From: Streptomyces sp. GQFP
GTDB lineage: Bacteria > Actinomycetota > Actinomycetes > Streptomycetales > Streptomycetaceae
Direction of reading: 5' to 3'
DNA length: 64,000 nucleotides
Assembly: GCF_021545335.1 (NCBI RefSeq)
Contig: NZ_CP089312.1
Location: 124,001-188,000 of the forward strand
This document shows positions 8,222-16,024 of the stretch, piece by piece; position 1 is the first letter of the stretch, and each line of letters starts with the position of its first letter. The translations under genes were made by a program, and so were the position numbers. The notes under the pieces are model-generated. The model had not been told where the DNA came from. It made no database searches and worked only from the letters and a program-made list of their open reading frames with translations.

Positions 8222-9553
8222 TCAGCCGATCGGGAGCGCGGAGGCGAGTCCGCTGGGGGCGCCGGTGAGCGTGCCGCAGACATCGGCCATACGGCGGGAC
8301 ACGTCGATGTGGTTCGCGAGGAACTCGGCGTCCCTGCCCACCGCTTCGAAGCGTCCGGAGCCCCAGGAGTACTGCCAGGGCAGACCCAGGAAGTACAGGC
8401 CGGGGGTGCTGGTGGCGCCCCGCCAGTGCATGGGGTAGCCACGGCCGTCGAAGGCGGGGATCTCGACCCAGCGGTGGTCGCGGGTGAACCCGGTGGACCA
8501 GACGACCGAGGTGATGCCGGCTGCCTCCAGGTCCAGGTCGGGCGCCTGTTCGGCGGGCTCCCACACCGGCACGTACCGGGGTTCGTCGGGGGCCGTGATC
8601 TTCCGTGCGGTGATGTGGGCGTCGATGCTGTCCTTGATGCCCTCGGCCACGGCGTCCGCCCGGTCGAGGTTGACCTTGAGGTCGTCGGCGAACTCCAGGC
8701 GCGTACCGTCGGTACCGTCACTACCGCCGATGCCCGTCAGCCGCCCGTGCAGACGCATTCCGTCGCGGGCGAAGGCGCGCAGGTCGATGTCACGGCCTCC
8801 GTCGCGCCCGGTGACGTAGTGGTTGACCCGCATCCGGACGGCGCTCGCGTCGTCGAACTCGTCGATGCTCTTCCCGTAGTACCCCATGTCGTCCAGCCAG
8901 GCGACGCAGTCCCGGCCCCGGTAGAAGCGGGCGACACGGGGTGCGCTGCCGACGGCGAGATGGACCTGCCGGCCGGTCAGATGGAGGTCCTCGGCTATCT
9001 GGCAGCCGGACTGTCCGGTGCCGACCACCAGGACGGCTCCGTCGGGGAGTTGATCCGGGTTGCGGTAGCGGGAGGAGTGGAGCTGCTCGACGCCTGCGGG
9101 CAGCCGCTCGGCCATCCTCGGAATGGACGGGGTGTGGTACGGACCGGCGGCCACGACCACCTGGTCGGCCGTGAACTCCCCTTCCCCGGTGGACAGTTCG
9201 AAGACGCCGCCGGCGCCCCGGCGCAGTCCGGTGACGGCGACGCCCTCCCTGAGCGGGGGCTGGAAGAAGGCGACGTACCCCTCCAGATAGCGGATGATCT
9301 CGTCGCGGACCATGAAGCCGTCGGGGTCGTCCCCCTGGTAGGGGTAACCGGGCAGTTTGCACTGCCAGTTGGGCGTCACCAGGCAGAAGGAGTCCCAGCG
9401 GCGCTCGCGCCACTCGTGGCCGACCCGGTTCCGCTCGAGGACGACGTGCTCGATGCCGCGCTCACGCAGGCAGTAGCTGACCGAAAGACCGGCCTGGCCT
9501 CCGCCGACGACCGCCACCGGGAAGTGGGCCCCGGCCAGCCGCGGCGCGCTCAC
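8222..9553 (-). CDS. MSMEG_0569-family flavin-dependent oxidoreductase (Nit1C cluster)
   Basis: A 443-residue class B flavin monooxygenase-like protein. FAD binds at the N-terminal VVGGGQAGLS (GGGQAG, 17-22), and NAD(P)H at GTGQSG (178-183). Between them lie WDSFCLVTPNW and the FMO-like ATG remnant VVVAAGPYHTPSIP. Family members oxygenate nitrogen or sulfur atoms or carbonyls. In this cluster the substrate is unknown, but oxygen-dependent N- or C-oxidation fits the reported oxygen need of cyanide assimilation in Pseudomonas. The GTG at 9553 overlaps the TGA of the preceding small gene (GTGA), coupling both. Confidence 0.92.
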   Translation of the reverse strand: MSAPRLAGAHFPVAVVGGGQAGLSVSYCLRERGIEHVVLERNRVGHEWRERRWDSFCLVTPNWQCKLPGYPYQGDDPDGFMVRDEIIRYLEGYVAFFQPPLREGVAVTGLRRGAGGVFELSTGEGEFTADQVVVAAGPYHTPSIPRMAERLPAGVEQLHSSRYRNPDQLPDGAVLVVGTGQSGCQIAEDLHLTGRQVHLAVGSAPRVARFYRGRDCVAWLDDMGYYGKSIDEFDDASAVRMRVNHYVTGRDGGRDIDLRAFARDGMRLHGRLTGIGGSDGTDGTRLEFADDLKVNLDRADAVAEGIKDSIDAHITARKITAPDEPRYVPVWEPAEQAPDLDLEAAGITSVVWSTGFTRDHRWVEIPAFDGRGYPMHWRGATSTPGLYFLGLPWQYSWGSGRFEAVGRDAEFLANHIDVSRRMADVCGTLTGAPSGLASALPIG

Positions 9554-9855
9554 CGCATGCTCCCGTCGGCGTTGCTCAGTGCCTCGACGGCGACCTCGGC
9601 CCCGTCGACGGAGGCGTACGCGGCTGCGGTCCGTTCGAGCTGCGCCAGTTGGTCGGAGGCCCCGGTGCAGGCGAATCCGTACTTCTCGCGCACCCTGTCG
9701 CTCGCGATTCCGAGCGCGGTCCGGCTTCGCTCCAGGAAGTCGCCGAGTTCGTAGACGCCGCCGGGGGCGAGGTAGTCCTCGATTACCGTGGAAGGTGAAT
9801 AGCAGCGCTGGGTCTCTCCGTCGGGCCAGCGCACATGGAAATACAGCTCAGGCAT
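9550..9855 (-). CDS. MSMEG_0570-family small protein, first gene of the Nit1C operon
   Basis: A 101-residue protein with the family opening MPELYFHVRWPDGETQ, which recalls small nitrogen-fixation-associated proteins, and a conserved YGFACTGASDQ segment with a single cysteine. The ATG at 9855 is preferred over another ATG at 9867 because GGAGG sits between them, correctly spaced for 9855. It is the promoter-proximal gene of the nine-gene operon; everything from here to 1385 is on one strand with gaps of at most 56 bases. Its biochemical role is not known. The strict co-occurrence with the flavoprotein, whose start it overlaps, suggests a partner or chaperone of that enzyme. Confidence 0.9.
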   Translation of the reverse strand: MPELYFHVRWPDGETQRCYSPSTVIEDYLAPGGVYELGDFLERSRTALGIASDRVREKYGFACTGASDQLAQLERTAAAYASVDGAEVAVEALSNADGSMR

Positions 9856-10004
9856 GAAATCCTCCATGCGGGGCGCCGAGGTTCGGTCACCTCGCCGCTG
9901 CTTCTGACGACCACTTCAGCCAGCGCGAATTACCGAACGGCGTCATCCGGAATAAGGCGGAGTTACATAGCCCTCACGCCAAGTACCCTTACATGCACGC
10001 AGAG

Positions 10005-10019
10005 TTGCCTCTGAGGCAA
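10005..10019. promoter_or_regulatory. Palindrome TTGCCTC-T-GAGGCAA upstream of the Nit1C operon
   Basis: A perfect 7+1+7 inverted repeat about 150 bases upstream of the first Nit1C gene, in a 217-base spacer (9856-10072) free of coding signal. The position suits an operator or activator site for the operon. No regulator with a known match is evident; the TetR protein at 686-1288 or a lost PucR regulator are candidates. On the minus strand the palindrome's TTGCCT could also serve as a -35, with CATGTA 18 bases further as a weak -10. Confidence 0.5.
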
Positions 10020-10072
10020 TTCGAAGGGGCCGAACACCGTGCTGCCACGGAGAAAGGGACTTGCCGCGCCGC

Positions 10073-10267
10073 TCAGGGCTTTTCGACCTGTCGGGCCAAT
10101 TCATGGAGATGGACCGCGAGCTGAAGCTTCAGGGCGTTGTCGGGCTGTTGCCATTCGGGCCCGAGCAGGCCGCCGATGCGCTCGATCCGTTTGAGGAGCG
10201 TGTTGGTGTGGATGTGCAGGGCCCGTACCCCGAGCCCGCGCAGCAGGCGGCAGCAGCGGCCGGCCAG
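10073..10267 (-). pseudogene. Relic: C-terminal helix-turn-helix of a PucR-type regulator
   Basis: The last about 64 codons encode the characteristic PucR C-terminal helix-turn-helix: HTNTLLKRIERIGGLLGP, then a tail with LKLQLAVHLHEL ending at a stop at 10073. Upstream the similarity breaks off abruptly near 10267, and the sequence continues as unrelated DNA, so about 80-90 percent of a normal PucR gene is missing. The frame stays open to 10417 but codes for low-complexity sequence. It points head-on toward the nitrilase operon, so a PucR regulator may once have controlled it. Confidence 0.75.
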
Positions 10268-10306
10268 GGTGACACCGGCGCCGAGCGGTTCCGGGCCGCG
10301 CGGGAC

Positions 10307-10465
10307 GGGGGCGGCGCTCACCGGTACGTCTTCGTGGTGCACGCCCTCGATGTCGAGAGCATCGGCATCCAGGCCGACTCCACCCCCGCCTTCCTCGGCT
10401 TCACCATGGCCCGTCACATCCTCGGCCGCGCCATCCTGACCGCCACCGCCGAGACCCCCGCCTGA
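10307..10465 (+). pseudogene. Relic: C-terminal end of a YbhB/PEBP-family gene
   Basis: About 52 codons ending at the TGA at 10463 match the C-terminus of phosphatidylethanolamine-binding-protein (YbhB/YbcL) family members: HRYVFVVHALDVES, then TPAFLGFTMARHILGRAI. Normal members are 150-180 residues, so the N-terminal two thirds, including the ligand-binding DPDAP motif, is absent. It lies back to back with the PucR relic, with only 40 bases between them. One large deletion or rearrangement that removed the 5' parts of two divergent genes would explain both. Confidence 0.75.
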
Positions 10466-10597
10466 CCATCACGGCGGACAGGCCGACGGATCATCGATGA
10501 CGCCGCCAAGGAGCGGGCTCCGGTGAGAGGCTGATCAGGTCCGGTCTCCGTGTTCGACAAAGCGTCTCGTCGAAGAAGCCCGCCGAAGGATTGGGGA

Positions 10598-11608
10598 ATG
10601 TCCGTGCCCGAGCCGCAGCCCGTCCCGCAGTCGGTACTGAGCCCGCTCACCAACTCCGCCGTCTTCCTCGTCGTGACCGTCGATCCCGGCGGGGAGCCGG
10701 TCGTACGGGAGTTGCTCACCGACCTCTCCGGTCTGGTGCGGGCCGTCGGTTTCAGGATTCCGGAAGGGGAGCTGACCTGCGTCGCGGGCATCGGCTCCGA
10801 GGCCTGGGACCGGCTGTTCACCGGTCCCAGGCCGGGCGAGCTGCATCCCTTCCGAAAAGTCGTCGGCGCCAAGCACACCGCGCCCGGCACCCCGGGTGAC
10901 CTGCTCTTCCACATCAAGGCCCGCCAGCCGGACCTGTGCTTCGAGTTGGCCACCCAGCTGATGGACCGGCTGCGCGGCTCGGTCACCGTCCGGGACGAGG
11001 TGTCCGGCTTCAAGTACTTCGACGAACGGGACCTGCTCGGTTTCGTCGACGGCACCGAGAACCCCACCGGGCCCGCCGCGAACACCGCCGTCGTCATCGG
11101 TGACGCCGACCCGGGCCAGGACCCGGACTTCACCGGCGGCAGCTACGTCATCGTGCAGAAGTACCTGCACGACCTGCCGGCGTGGAACGCCCTGCCGGTC
11201 GAGGCGCAGGAACGGGCGGTCGGCCGCGAGAAGCTCTCCGACATCGAGCTGCCCGACGACGTCAAGCCCGCCGACTCGCATGTCGCGCTCACCTCGATCA
11301 CCCACCCCGACGGCACCGAACGGGAGATCCTGCGCAGCAACATGCCCTTCGGGGCGCCCGGGCGCGGGGAGTTCGGCACGTACTTCATCGGCTACTCCAG
11401 CACCCCGTCGGTCATCGAGCGCATGCTGGAGAACATGTTCATCGGCGATCCCCCGGGCAGCCACGACCGGCTGCTCGACTTCTCCACGGCGGTCACCGGC
11501 ACGCTGTTCCACGTACCGACCGTCGACTTCCTCGACGACCCGCCCGCCGCCCCGGAAGCGGCGGTCCGCGTCCGGGCCGCCGACGGTCTCCTGTCTGCGG
11601 AACAATAG
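10598..11608 (+). CDS. Dyp-type peroxidase
   Basis: A 336-residue heme peroxidase of the DyP family. Seen are the distal GFVDGTENP motif (the catalytic Asp of GxxDG), a proximal-heme histidine in ADSHVALT, the distal Arg region ILRSNMPFG, and the FGTYFIGYS strand. There is no Tat signal, so it is a cytosolic B-type enzyme using H2O2 to oxidise dyes, phenols or porphyrins. I prefer the ATG at 10598 (MSVPEPQPVPQ) because family members start there; an ATG at 10550 in frame would add 16 unusual residues. A DJ-1-like gene follows after 24 bases and is likely co-transcribed, suggesting an oxidative-stress unit. No encapsulin gene is nearby. Confidence 0.92.
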   Translation: MSVPEPQPVPQSVLSPLTNSAVFLVVTVDPGGEPVVRELLTDLSGLVRAVGFRIPEGELTCVAGIGSEAWDRLFTGPRPGELHPFRKVVGAKHTAPGTPGDLLFHIKARQPDLCFELATQLMDRLRGSVTVRDEVSGFKYFDERDLLGFVDGTENPTGPAANTAVVIGDADPGQDPDFTGGSYVIVQKYLHDLPAWNALPVEAQERAVGREKLSDIELPDDVKPADSHVALTSITHPDGTEREILRSNMPFGAPGRGEFGTYFIGYSSTPSVIERMLENMFIGDPPGSHDRLLDFSTAVTGTLFHVPTVDFLDDPPAAPEAAVRVRAADGLLSAEQ

Positions 11609-11632
11609 ACAGCCGTACTGAAAGGGGTTGTC

Positions 11633-12241
11633 GTGCAGGTAGCCGTGGTCACCTTCGACGGGTTCAACGAACTCGACAGTTTCATCGCGTCCGCGCTGAT
11701 CAACCGCTGCCGCAATGATGGCCTGGAGGCCTTCGTCACGACTCCGACGCCGGTTGTCACGTCGATGAACGGCGTCGAGGTGACCGGGCAGCGTCCGATG
11801 GAGTTCGTGACCGAGGCCGATGTCGTGCTGATCGGCAGTGGGGTGAAGGCGCGCGAGGTGGTCGCCGACGACGGGCTGATCGCCAGGCTGCCGCTCGACC
11901 CTTCACGTCAGCTGATCGGTTCCCAGTGCTCCGGCGCGCTGGTCCTCGCCCGGCTCGGTCTGCTGGGTGACATGCCCGCCTGTACGGACCGGACGAGCCG
12001 CCCCTTCGTCGAGGCGCGTGGCGTCACCGTGCTGGACGCGCCGTTCCACGCCGAGGGGAACATCGCGACGGCGGGCGGCTGCATGGCGTCGCAGTACCTC
12101 GCCACCTGGGTGATCACCCGGACGCTCGGGGAGGCCGCCGCGCGAGCCGTCCTCGACTACGTGGCTCCGGTCGGCGAGAACCAGCAGAGCGTCGAGCGCG
12201 CCCTGCGTGCCGTCCACGCGGGCGAGGCCGCACTGCGCTGA
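11633..12241 (+). CDS. DJ-1/PfpI family protein
   Basis: A 202-residue class-I glutamine-amidotransferase-like protein. It starts with VAVVTFDGFNELD (the DJ-1/PfpI first strand with the acidic residue) and has the nucleophile elbow in GSQCSGALVLARLG, where Cys takes the usual position. AEGNIATAGGC follows as the next conserved loop. Relatives act as glyoxalase/deglycase, isocyanide hydratase or stress chaperones; the exact activity is not predictable, but an isonitrile hydratase-like role is possible given the sequence style. The GTG start at 11633 is preceded by AAAGGGG. It follows the DyP gene by 24 bases on the same strand. Confidence 0.88.
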   Translation: MQVAVVTFDGFNELDSFIASALINRCRNDGLEAFVTTPTPVVTSMNGVEVTGQRPMEFVTEADVVLIGSGVKAREVVADDGLIARLPLDPSRQLIGSQCSGALVLARLGLLGDMPACTDRTSRPFVEARGVTVLDAPFHAEGNIATAGGCMASQYLATWVITRTLGEAAARAVLDYVAPVGENQQSVERALRAVHAGEAALR

Positions 12242-12266
12242 CGCCGTACCGAGCCCTACACATGTT

Positions 12267-13493
12267 CTACACGTGTTCTACGAGCGTGCTCCGCGCCGGA
12301 AGGCTGGTGGGCCGGGTGCGGAGGACCTCTTCGACGGAGGAGAGGGCGAACCGCACCGCGCCGGTGATCACGGCCTCGTCGCCCAGCGCGGACAGCCGCC
12401 ACTGCGGGAGGTCGACGAGGAGACTGCCTGCCTCCTCCTCGGCGGCCGTCAGCAGGAGTTCCGCCGCCGGCAGCAGACCGGGTACGGGGAAGAGGCTGGT
12501 GCCGAGCACGACCAGCGCCGGGTCGAGCGCGAGCAGCACGGGCGCGATCCCGGCGGCGAGTCTCCGGCCGTACGAGGTGATGGCCGCGACCGCTTCCGGG
12601 TCCCCCGAGGCGGCGCCACGGACACTGTCCGGGACCAGGGGTTCGAGGCCGGGCTGGGACGACGTACTGCCGGGGAAGCGGATGAACCCGATCTCACCGG
12701 CCGCGCCCCGGTGTCCGCGCAGCAGCCGTCCCCCGGTGATGACACCGGCGCCGAGGCGTTCGCCGAGCAGGACGAACACCATCTCGTCGGCCGCGCCGCC
12801 GACCCCGCGCCACTGCTCGCCCAGTGCGGCGAGGTTGGCGTCGTTCTCGACGGCCACCGGGCAGCCGAGGGTGTCGCTCAGGACGGTGACGATGTCCGCC
12901 TCGGCCCAGCCCTTGAGGTTGTCGGCCTGCCGGATACGGGTGTTGCCGCGGTTCACCAGACCGGGCGTGCCCACCGTCGCGGCCCACACCTGCGGGGCGT
13001 CGGCTCCCGAGCGGTCAACGGCGCGCTGTACTACGGCGGTCACGGCACGGGCGCGGGCCTGGCCGCCCAAGTCGGCGCGCACCGCCGTCCGTTCGACGGC
13101 CACCGGTTTGCCGTCGAGGTCGGCCAGGCAGGCGCTCACCGAGCGGGCCCGTACGTCCACGCCGACGACGAAGCCCGCGTGCGGGCGGAAGCGGAACCGG
13201 CGGGCCGGGCGGCCGGGTGAGCGCTGGCCTCGGGCGGAGACGGCCGGGGCGACCTCGATGAGGCCGCAGTCGGTGAGTTCCTCGACGATCGCCTCGACCG
13301 TGGGCCGGGAGAGCTTCGTCGCCTCGGCCAGTGCGGCGAGCCGGGGGTGCGGGTCCGTCGAGCGGACGGCGGCGAGGACGGCCGCCGCGTTCGTGGCACG
13401 CAGGTCCGCGACGCCCACCACCGCCGGGAGTTCACGCCCGGGCGGGGACGGCTCCGGCAGTCCGCCGAGCGGCCACCACGTCTGCGGGACCAA
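12267..13493 (-). CDS. ROK-family transcriptional regulator of the adjacent sugar transporter
   Basis: A 408-residue NagC/XylR-type repressor. A winged helix-turn-helix lies at about residues 45-80 (RLAALAEATKLSRPTVEAIVEELT), followed by a ROK sugar-kinase-like domain (VVGVDVRARS, VENDANLAALGEQ, LGERLGAGVI). The zinc-binding CxCGxxGC motif of ROK proteins is absent: after RGAAGEIGF the sequence goes to a serine-rich loop without cysteines, so this is a sensor without the usual metal site. The start is TTG at 13493, supported by AGGAGG 7 bases upstream. It is divergent from the ABC transporter operon, with a perfect palindrome in between that is its likely operator. Confidence 0.9.
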   Translation of the reverse strand: MVPQTWWPLGGLPEPSPPGRELPAVVGVADLRATNAAAVLAAVRSTDPHPRLAALAEATKLSRPTVEAIVEELTDCGLIEVAPAVSARGQRSPGRPARRFRFRPHAGFVVGVDVRARSVSACLADLDGKPVAVERTAVRADLGGQARARAVTAVVQRAVDRSGADAPQVWAATVGTPGLVNRGNTRIRQADNLKGWAEADIVTVLSDTLGCPVAVENDANLAALGEQWRGVGGAADEMVFVLLGERLGAGVITGGRLLRGHRGAAGEIGFIRFPGSTSSQPGLEPLVPDSVRGAASGDPEAVAAITSYGRRLAAGIAPVLLALDPALVVLGTSLFPVPGLLPAAELLLTAAEEEAGSLLVDLPQWRLSALGDEAVITGAVRFALSSVEEVLRTRPTSLPARSTLVEHV

Positions 13494-13570
13494 TGATCAA
13501 CCTCCTGAACAGCGGGCACATCGGGGACCGGCACCGATCATCCCGACGATAACAATCCAGCCGTGAGTGC

Positions 13571-13599
13571 TTGACGCGGACCGGACCCGCTCCGATTAT
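13571..13599 (+). promoter_or_regulatory. Promoter of the sugar ABC operon (TTGACG-17-GATTAT)
   Basis: TTGACG (13571-13576) and GATTAT (13594-13599) are spaced by 17 bases, a good housekeeping-sigma (HrdB) layout. They lie about 100 bases upstream of the binding-protein ATG. The palindrome at 13602-13615 starts three bases after the -10, over the transcription start, so repression by occlusion is the natural reading. Confidence 0.6.
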
Positions 13600-13601
13600 A
13601 A

Positions 13602-13615
13602 AACGCAATTGCGTT
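13602..13615. promoter_or_regulatory. Perfect 14-bp palindrome AACGCAATTGCGTT, probable ROK operator
   Basis: A fully symmetric site in the spacer between the ROK repressor gene and the sugar transporter operon. It overlaps the expected transcription start of the transporter promoter. AT-rich flanks (ATTATAA before it) and this location resemble operators of NagC/XylR-type proteins. Binding by the regulator at 12267-13493 is inferred from position, not known. Confidence 0.7.
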
Positions 13616-13697
13616 ATCGAACTACAGCGCCTTCTTCTCCTTCCCCCCGCACGCCCTCTCCCTCGGCTCCCCTGTCCCGTCATGCCAAGGAGATCTC

Positions 13698-15044
13698 ATG
13701 AGCCCCATGAGCCCCAGTCCGTCGTCCCTGTCCAGACGTACGTTCCTCACGGCCACCGGCGCGATCGGCGCCTTGGCGCTCACCGCGTGCAGTGAGCTGA
13801 CCCCGGGCGCCTCGTCGTCCGACGAGAGCAGCACCGGCCCGGTCTCCACCGCCGTACCGGCCGACAAGATCACGCTGGTGGTCGCCGACGCCGACGACAC
13901 CAGCATGACCCCGGGTCTGCTCGCGGCCTTCCGCGCGAAGCACCCCAACATCACCGTCAAGCGCCAGTACACGGGCTGGGACGACTACCTCAAGAGCATC
14001 AACACCACGATGTCCGCCGACAGCGCCCCCGACATCGCCCAGTTCACATCGGGCATGCAGAACCTCGTCCCAGGGCGGCTGCTGCTCAAGGTCGGCGAGT
14101 ACGGCAAGGCGTACGGCTGGGCGGAGAAGTTCCCCGGCCTGGACCAGATCACCCTCACCCAGGACGGCAAGACCGTCGGCACCGGTGACCTGTACGGGGT
14201 GGGCGCGGGCCTGTCGTTCGAGGGCGTCTACTACAACAAGACCAAGGCGAAGGCACTGGGCCTGACCACTCCCCCGGCCACGCTCGCGGAGCTGGAGGCC
14301 CTGTTCGCCAAGGCCAAGGCGGCCGGTGAGACCGCGCTCGTCGCAGGCAATCTCGACGGCGGTCTCAACCACCCCTTCAACGTGCTGCTCTCGGCCTATC
14401 TGACGCCGAAGGACCGCGAGGCGTGGGCCTACGGCCACCAGAGCGCCACCATCGAGCTGCCCGAGGCGAAGACGGCGGCCGAGACGCTGCTGCGGTGGGT
14501 GGACAAGGGATATGTCACCCCGAAGGTCAACGGGGTCAGCGACAACGACGCCACCGCCGCGTTCGCCAAGGGCGAGGGTGTCTTCCGGATCAGCGGCAAC
14601 TGGGCGGCGGCAGCGGTGGCCAAGGGCCTGGGCGAGCAGGCCGGTTACTTCAACATGCCGCCCGTCACGGCCGGCGGAAAGGTTCGCACCACCGGCGCCG
14701 GCGTGTACTACTGCGTGTCCAGCAAGTCGAAGAACGCGGCCGCAGCCGCTGCTTTCCTCGACTTCACCGCGAGCGCGCAGGCAGCCGCCGTCACCGCCAA
14801 GGCGGGTTTCATGGCTCCCGACGCGGGCGCCATGCCGAGCCAGAGCGGCCTGATCGGCGATGTCCAGGCGGGCTGGCAGACGATCGTCAAGGACGCCGGG
14901 CTGCAGCCGTTCATCCAGAACGCCTCAAGCCCGACCATGGGCGACACCCTCACCACCCAGCTGCAACTGCTCGTCGGCGGCAAGGTCACTCCCGACAAGT
15001 TCCTGGCCGGGCTCCAGACGGACTACGAGAACTACCACAAATGA
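13698..15044 (+). CDS. Sugar ABC transporter substrate-binding lipoprotein
   Basis: A 448-residue family-1 extracellular solute-binding protein. The N-terminus has a twin-arginine signal (SRRTFLTATGAIGA) followed by a lipobox (LTAC), so it is exported folded and anchored by lipidation of Cys33. The mature part shows the maltose-binding-like sequence FRAKHPNITVKRQ, PDIAQFTSGM and GVYYNKTKAKALGL. RBS AAGGAG lies 6 bases before the ATG at 13698. It is the first gene of a five-gene operon with two permeases and two dehydrogenases; no dedicated ATPase is present, as is usual in Streptomyces where MsiK serves many sugar importers. The sugar is unknown. Confidence 0.93.
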   Translation: MSPMSPSPSSLSRRTFLTATGAIGALALTACSELTPGASSSDESSTGPVSTAVPADKITLVVADADDTSMTPGLLAAFRAKHPNITVKRQYTGWDDYLKSINTTMSADSAPDIAQFTSGMQNLVPGRLLLKVGEYGKAYGWAEKFPGLDQITLTQDGKTVGTGDLYGVGAGLSFEGVYYNKTKAKALGLTTPPATLAELEALFAKAKAAGETALVAGNLDGGLNHPFNVLLSAYLTPKDREAWAYGHQSATIELPEAKTAAETLLRWVDKGYVTPKVNGVSDNDATAAFAKGEGVFRISGNWAAAAVAKGLGEQAGYFNMPPVTAGGKVRTTGAGVYYCVSSKSKNAAAAAAFLDFTASAQAAAVTAKAGFMAPDAGAMPSQSGLIGDVQAGWQTIVKDAGLQPFIQNASSPTMGDTLTTQLQLLVGGKVTPDKFLAGLQTDYENYHK

Positions 15045-16024
15045 CCACTGCCGACCGGCGACTGACCGAGCCCGCCCGCGCTCCCGTCGCCCCGCGTCCG
15101 ACGGAGCGCGGGCCGGACCGCGCCGGGCGCGGGGGCCGCCGTACGGCACGGTCCGGCCGCCGCCGACGCCGGGCCGTGGCGTTGCTGTACCTGCTGCCCG
15201 CCCTGCTCCCCTACACGCTGTTCGCCGTCCTGCCGCTGCTGCACACCGCCTACCTCTCGTTCTTCGACTGGGACGGCGTGACCCTCCCCTCCTTCGTCGG
15301 CCTCGACAACTACCGCCGTATAGGCACCGATCCGCAACTGCGCGCCGCCGCCTGGCACGCCGGCGCGCTGATCCTGTTCTTCTCCGTGCTGCCGATCTGT
15401 GTGGGCCTGGTCGCGGCGGCGATCGTGTCCCGGCGAGCCGGGCGCCGGGGCACCGGACTGGTCCGTACGGTGCTGTTCCTGCCGCAGGTCATCCCGCTGG
15501 TCGCGGTCGGCATCCTGTGGCGCTGGGTGTACGCCGAGGACGGCATCCTCAACCAGGGGCTGCGGGCGGTCGGTCTGGGCGGGTTCGCCGACGCCTGGCT
15601 GGGCAGCTTCACCTGGGCCCTGCCGGCCGTCGGGCTGATCGGGACGTGGGTCGTGTCGGGCCTGTGCATGGTGCTGTTCCTGTCGGGGACCCAGCGCATC
15701 GACCAGGAGATCTACGAGGCGGCGCGGATGGACGGGGCGGGCCCGGTACGGGAGTTCTGGTCGATCACCGTCCCCCTGCTGCGCCCGGAGTTCGCGGTGG
15801 CGCTGTCGATCACCGTGATCGCGGCCCTGTCCAGCTTCGACCTCATCTACATCACCACCGGAGGCGGCCCGGGCAACAGCACGGTCGTCCCCGGCATCCT
15901 CATCTACCGGCTGGCGTTCGGGGGCGGCGCGGTCGGGGTGGCCAGCGCGCTGGCGATCGTGCTGACGGCGGTCATCTCGGTGGCCGTCCTGGTGATCAAC
16001 CGGCTGTCCAGGGAGGCACCGTGA
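15041..16024 (+). CDS. Sugar ABC transporter permease (MalF/UgpA type)
   Basis: A 327-residue inner-membrane protein with a basic N-terminal tail of about 45 residues and six predicted helices, beginning VALLYLLPALLPYTLFAVLP. The cytoplasmic EAA loop that contacts the ATPase is present (EIYEAARMDGAGPVREF, with downstream ITVPLLRP). The ATG at 15041 overlaps the stop of the binding-protein gene (ATGA). It pairs with the next gene to form the heterodimeric channel for the sugar bound by the lipoprotein. Confidence 0.93.
   Translation: MTTADRRLTEPARAPVAPRPTERGPDRAGRGGRRTARSGRRRRRAVALLYLLPALLPYTLFAVLPLLHTAYLSFFDWDGVTLPSFVGLDNYRRIGTDPQLRAAAWHAGALILFFSVLPICVGLVAAAIVSRRAGRRGTGLVRTVLFLPQVIPLVAVGILWRWVYAEDGILNQGLRAVGLGGFADAWLGSFTWALPAVGLIGTWVVSGLCMVLFLSGTQRIDQEIYEAARMDGAGPVREFWSITVPLLRPEFAVALSITVIAALSSFDLIYITTGGGPGNSTVVPGILIYRLAFGGGAVGVASALAIVLTAVISVAVLVINRLSREAP

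Noticed and set aside
7390..8721. Amidohydrolase frame extended to 8721
   Set aside because: The added 172 codons overlap the flavoprotein gene and have no similarity; the ATG at 8205 has a clear GGAGGT site.
14423..15040. N-terminal extension of the first sugar permease
   Set aside because: It overlaps the binding-protein gene; the permease starts at the ATGA overlap at 15041.
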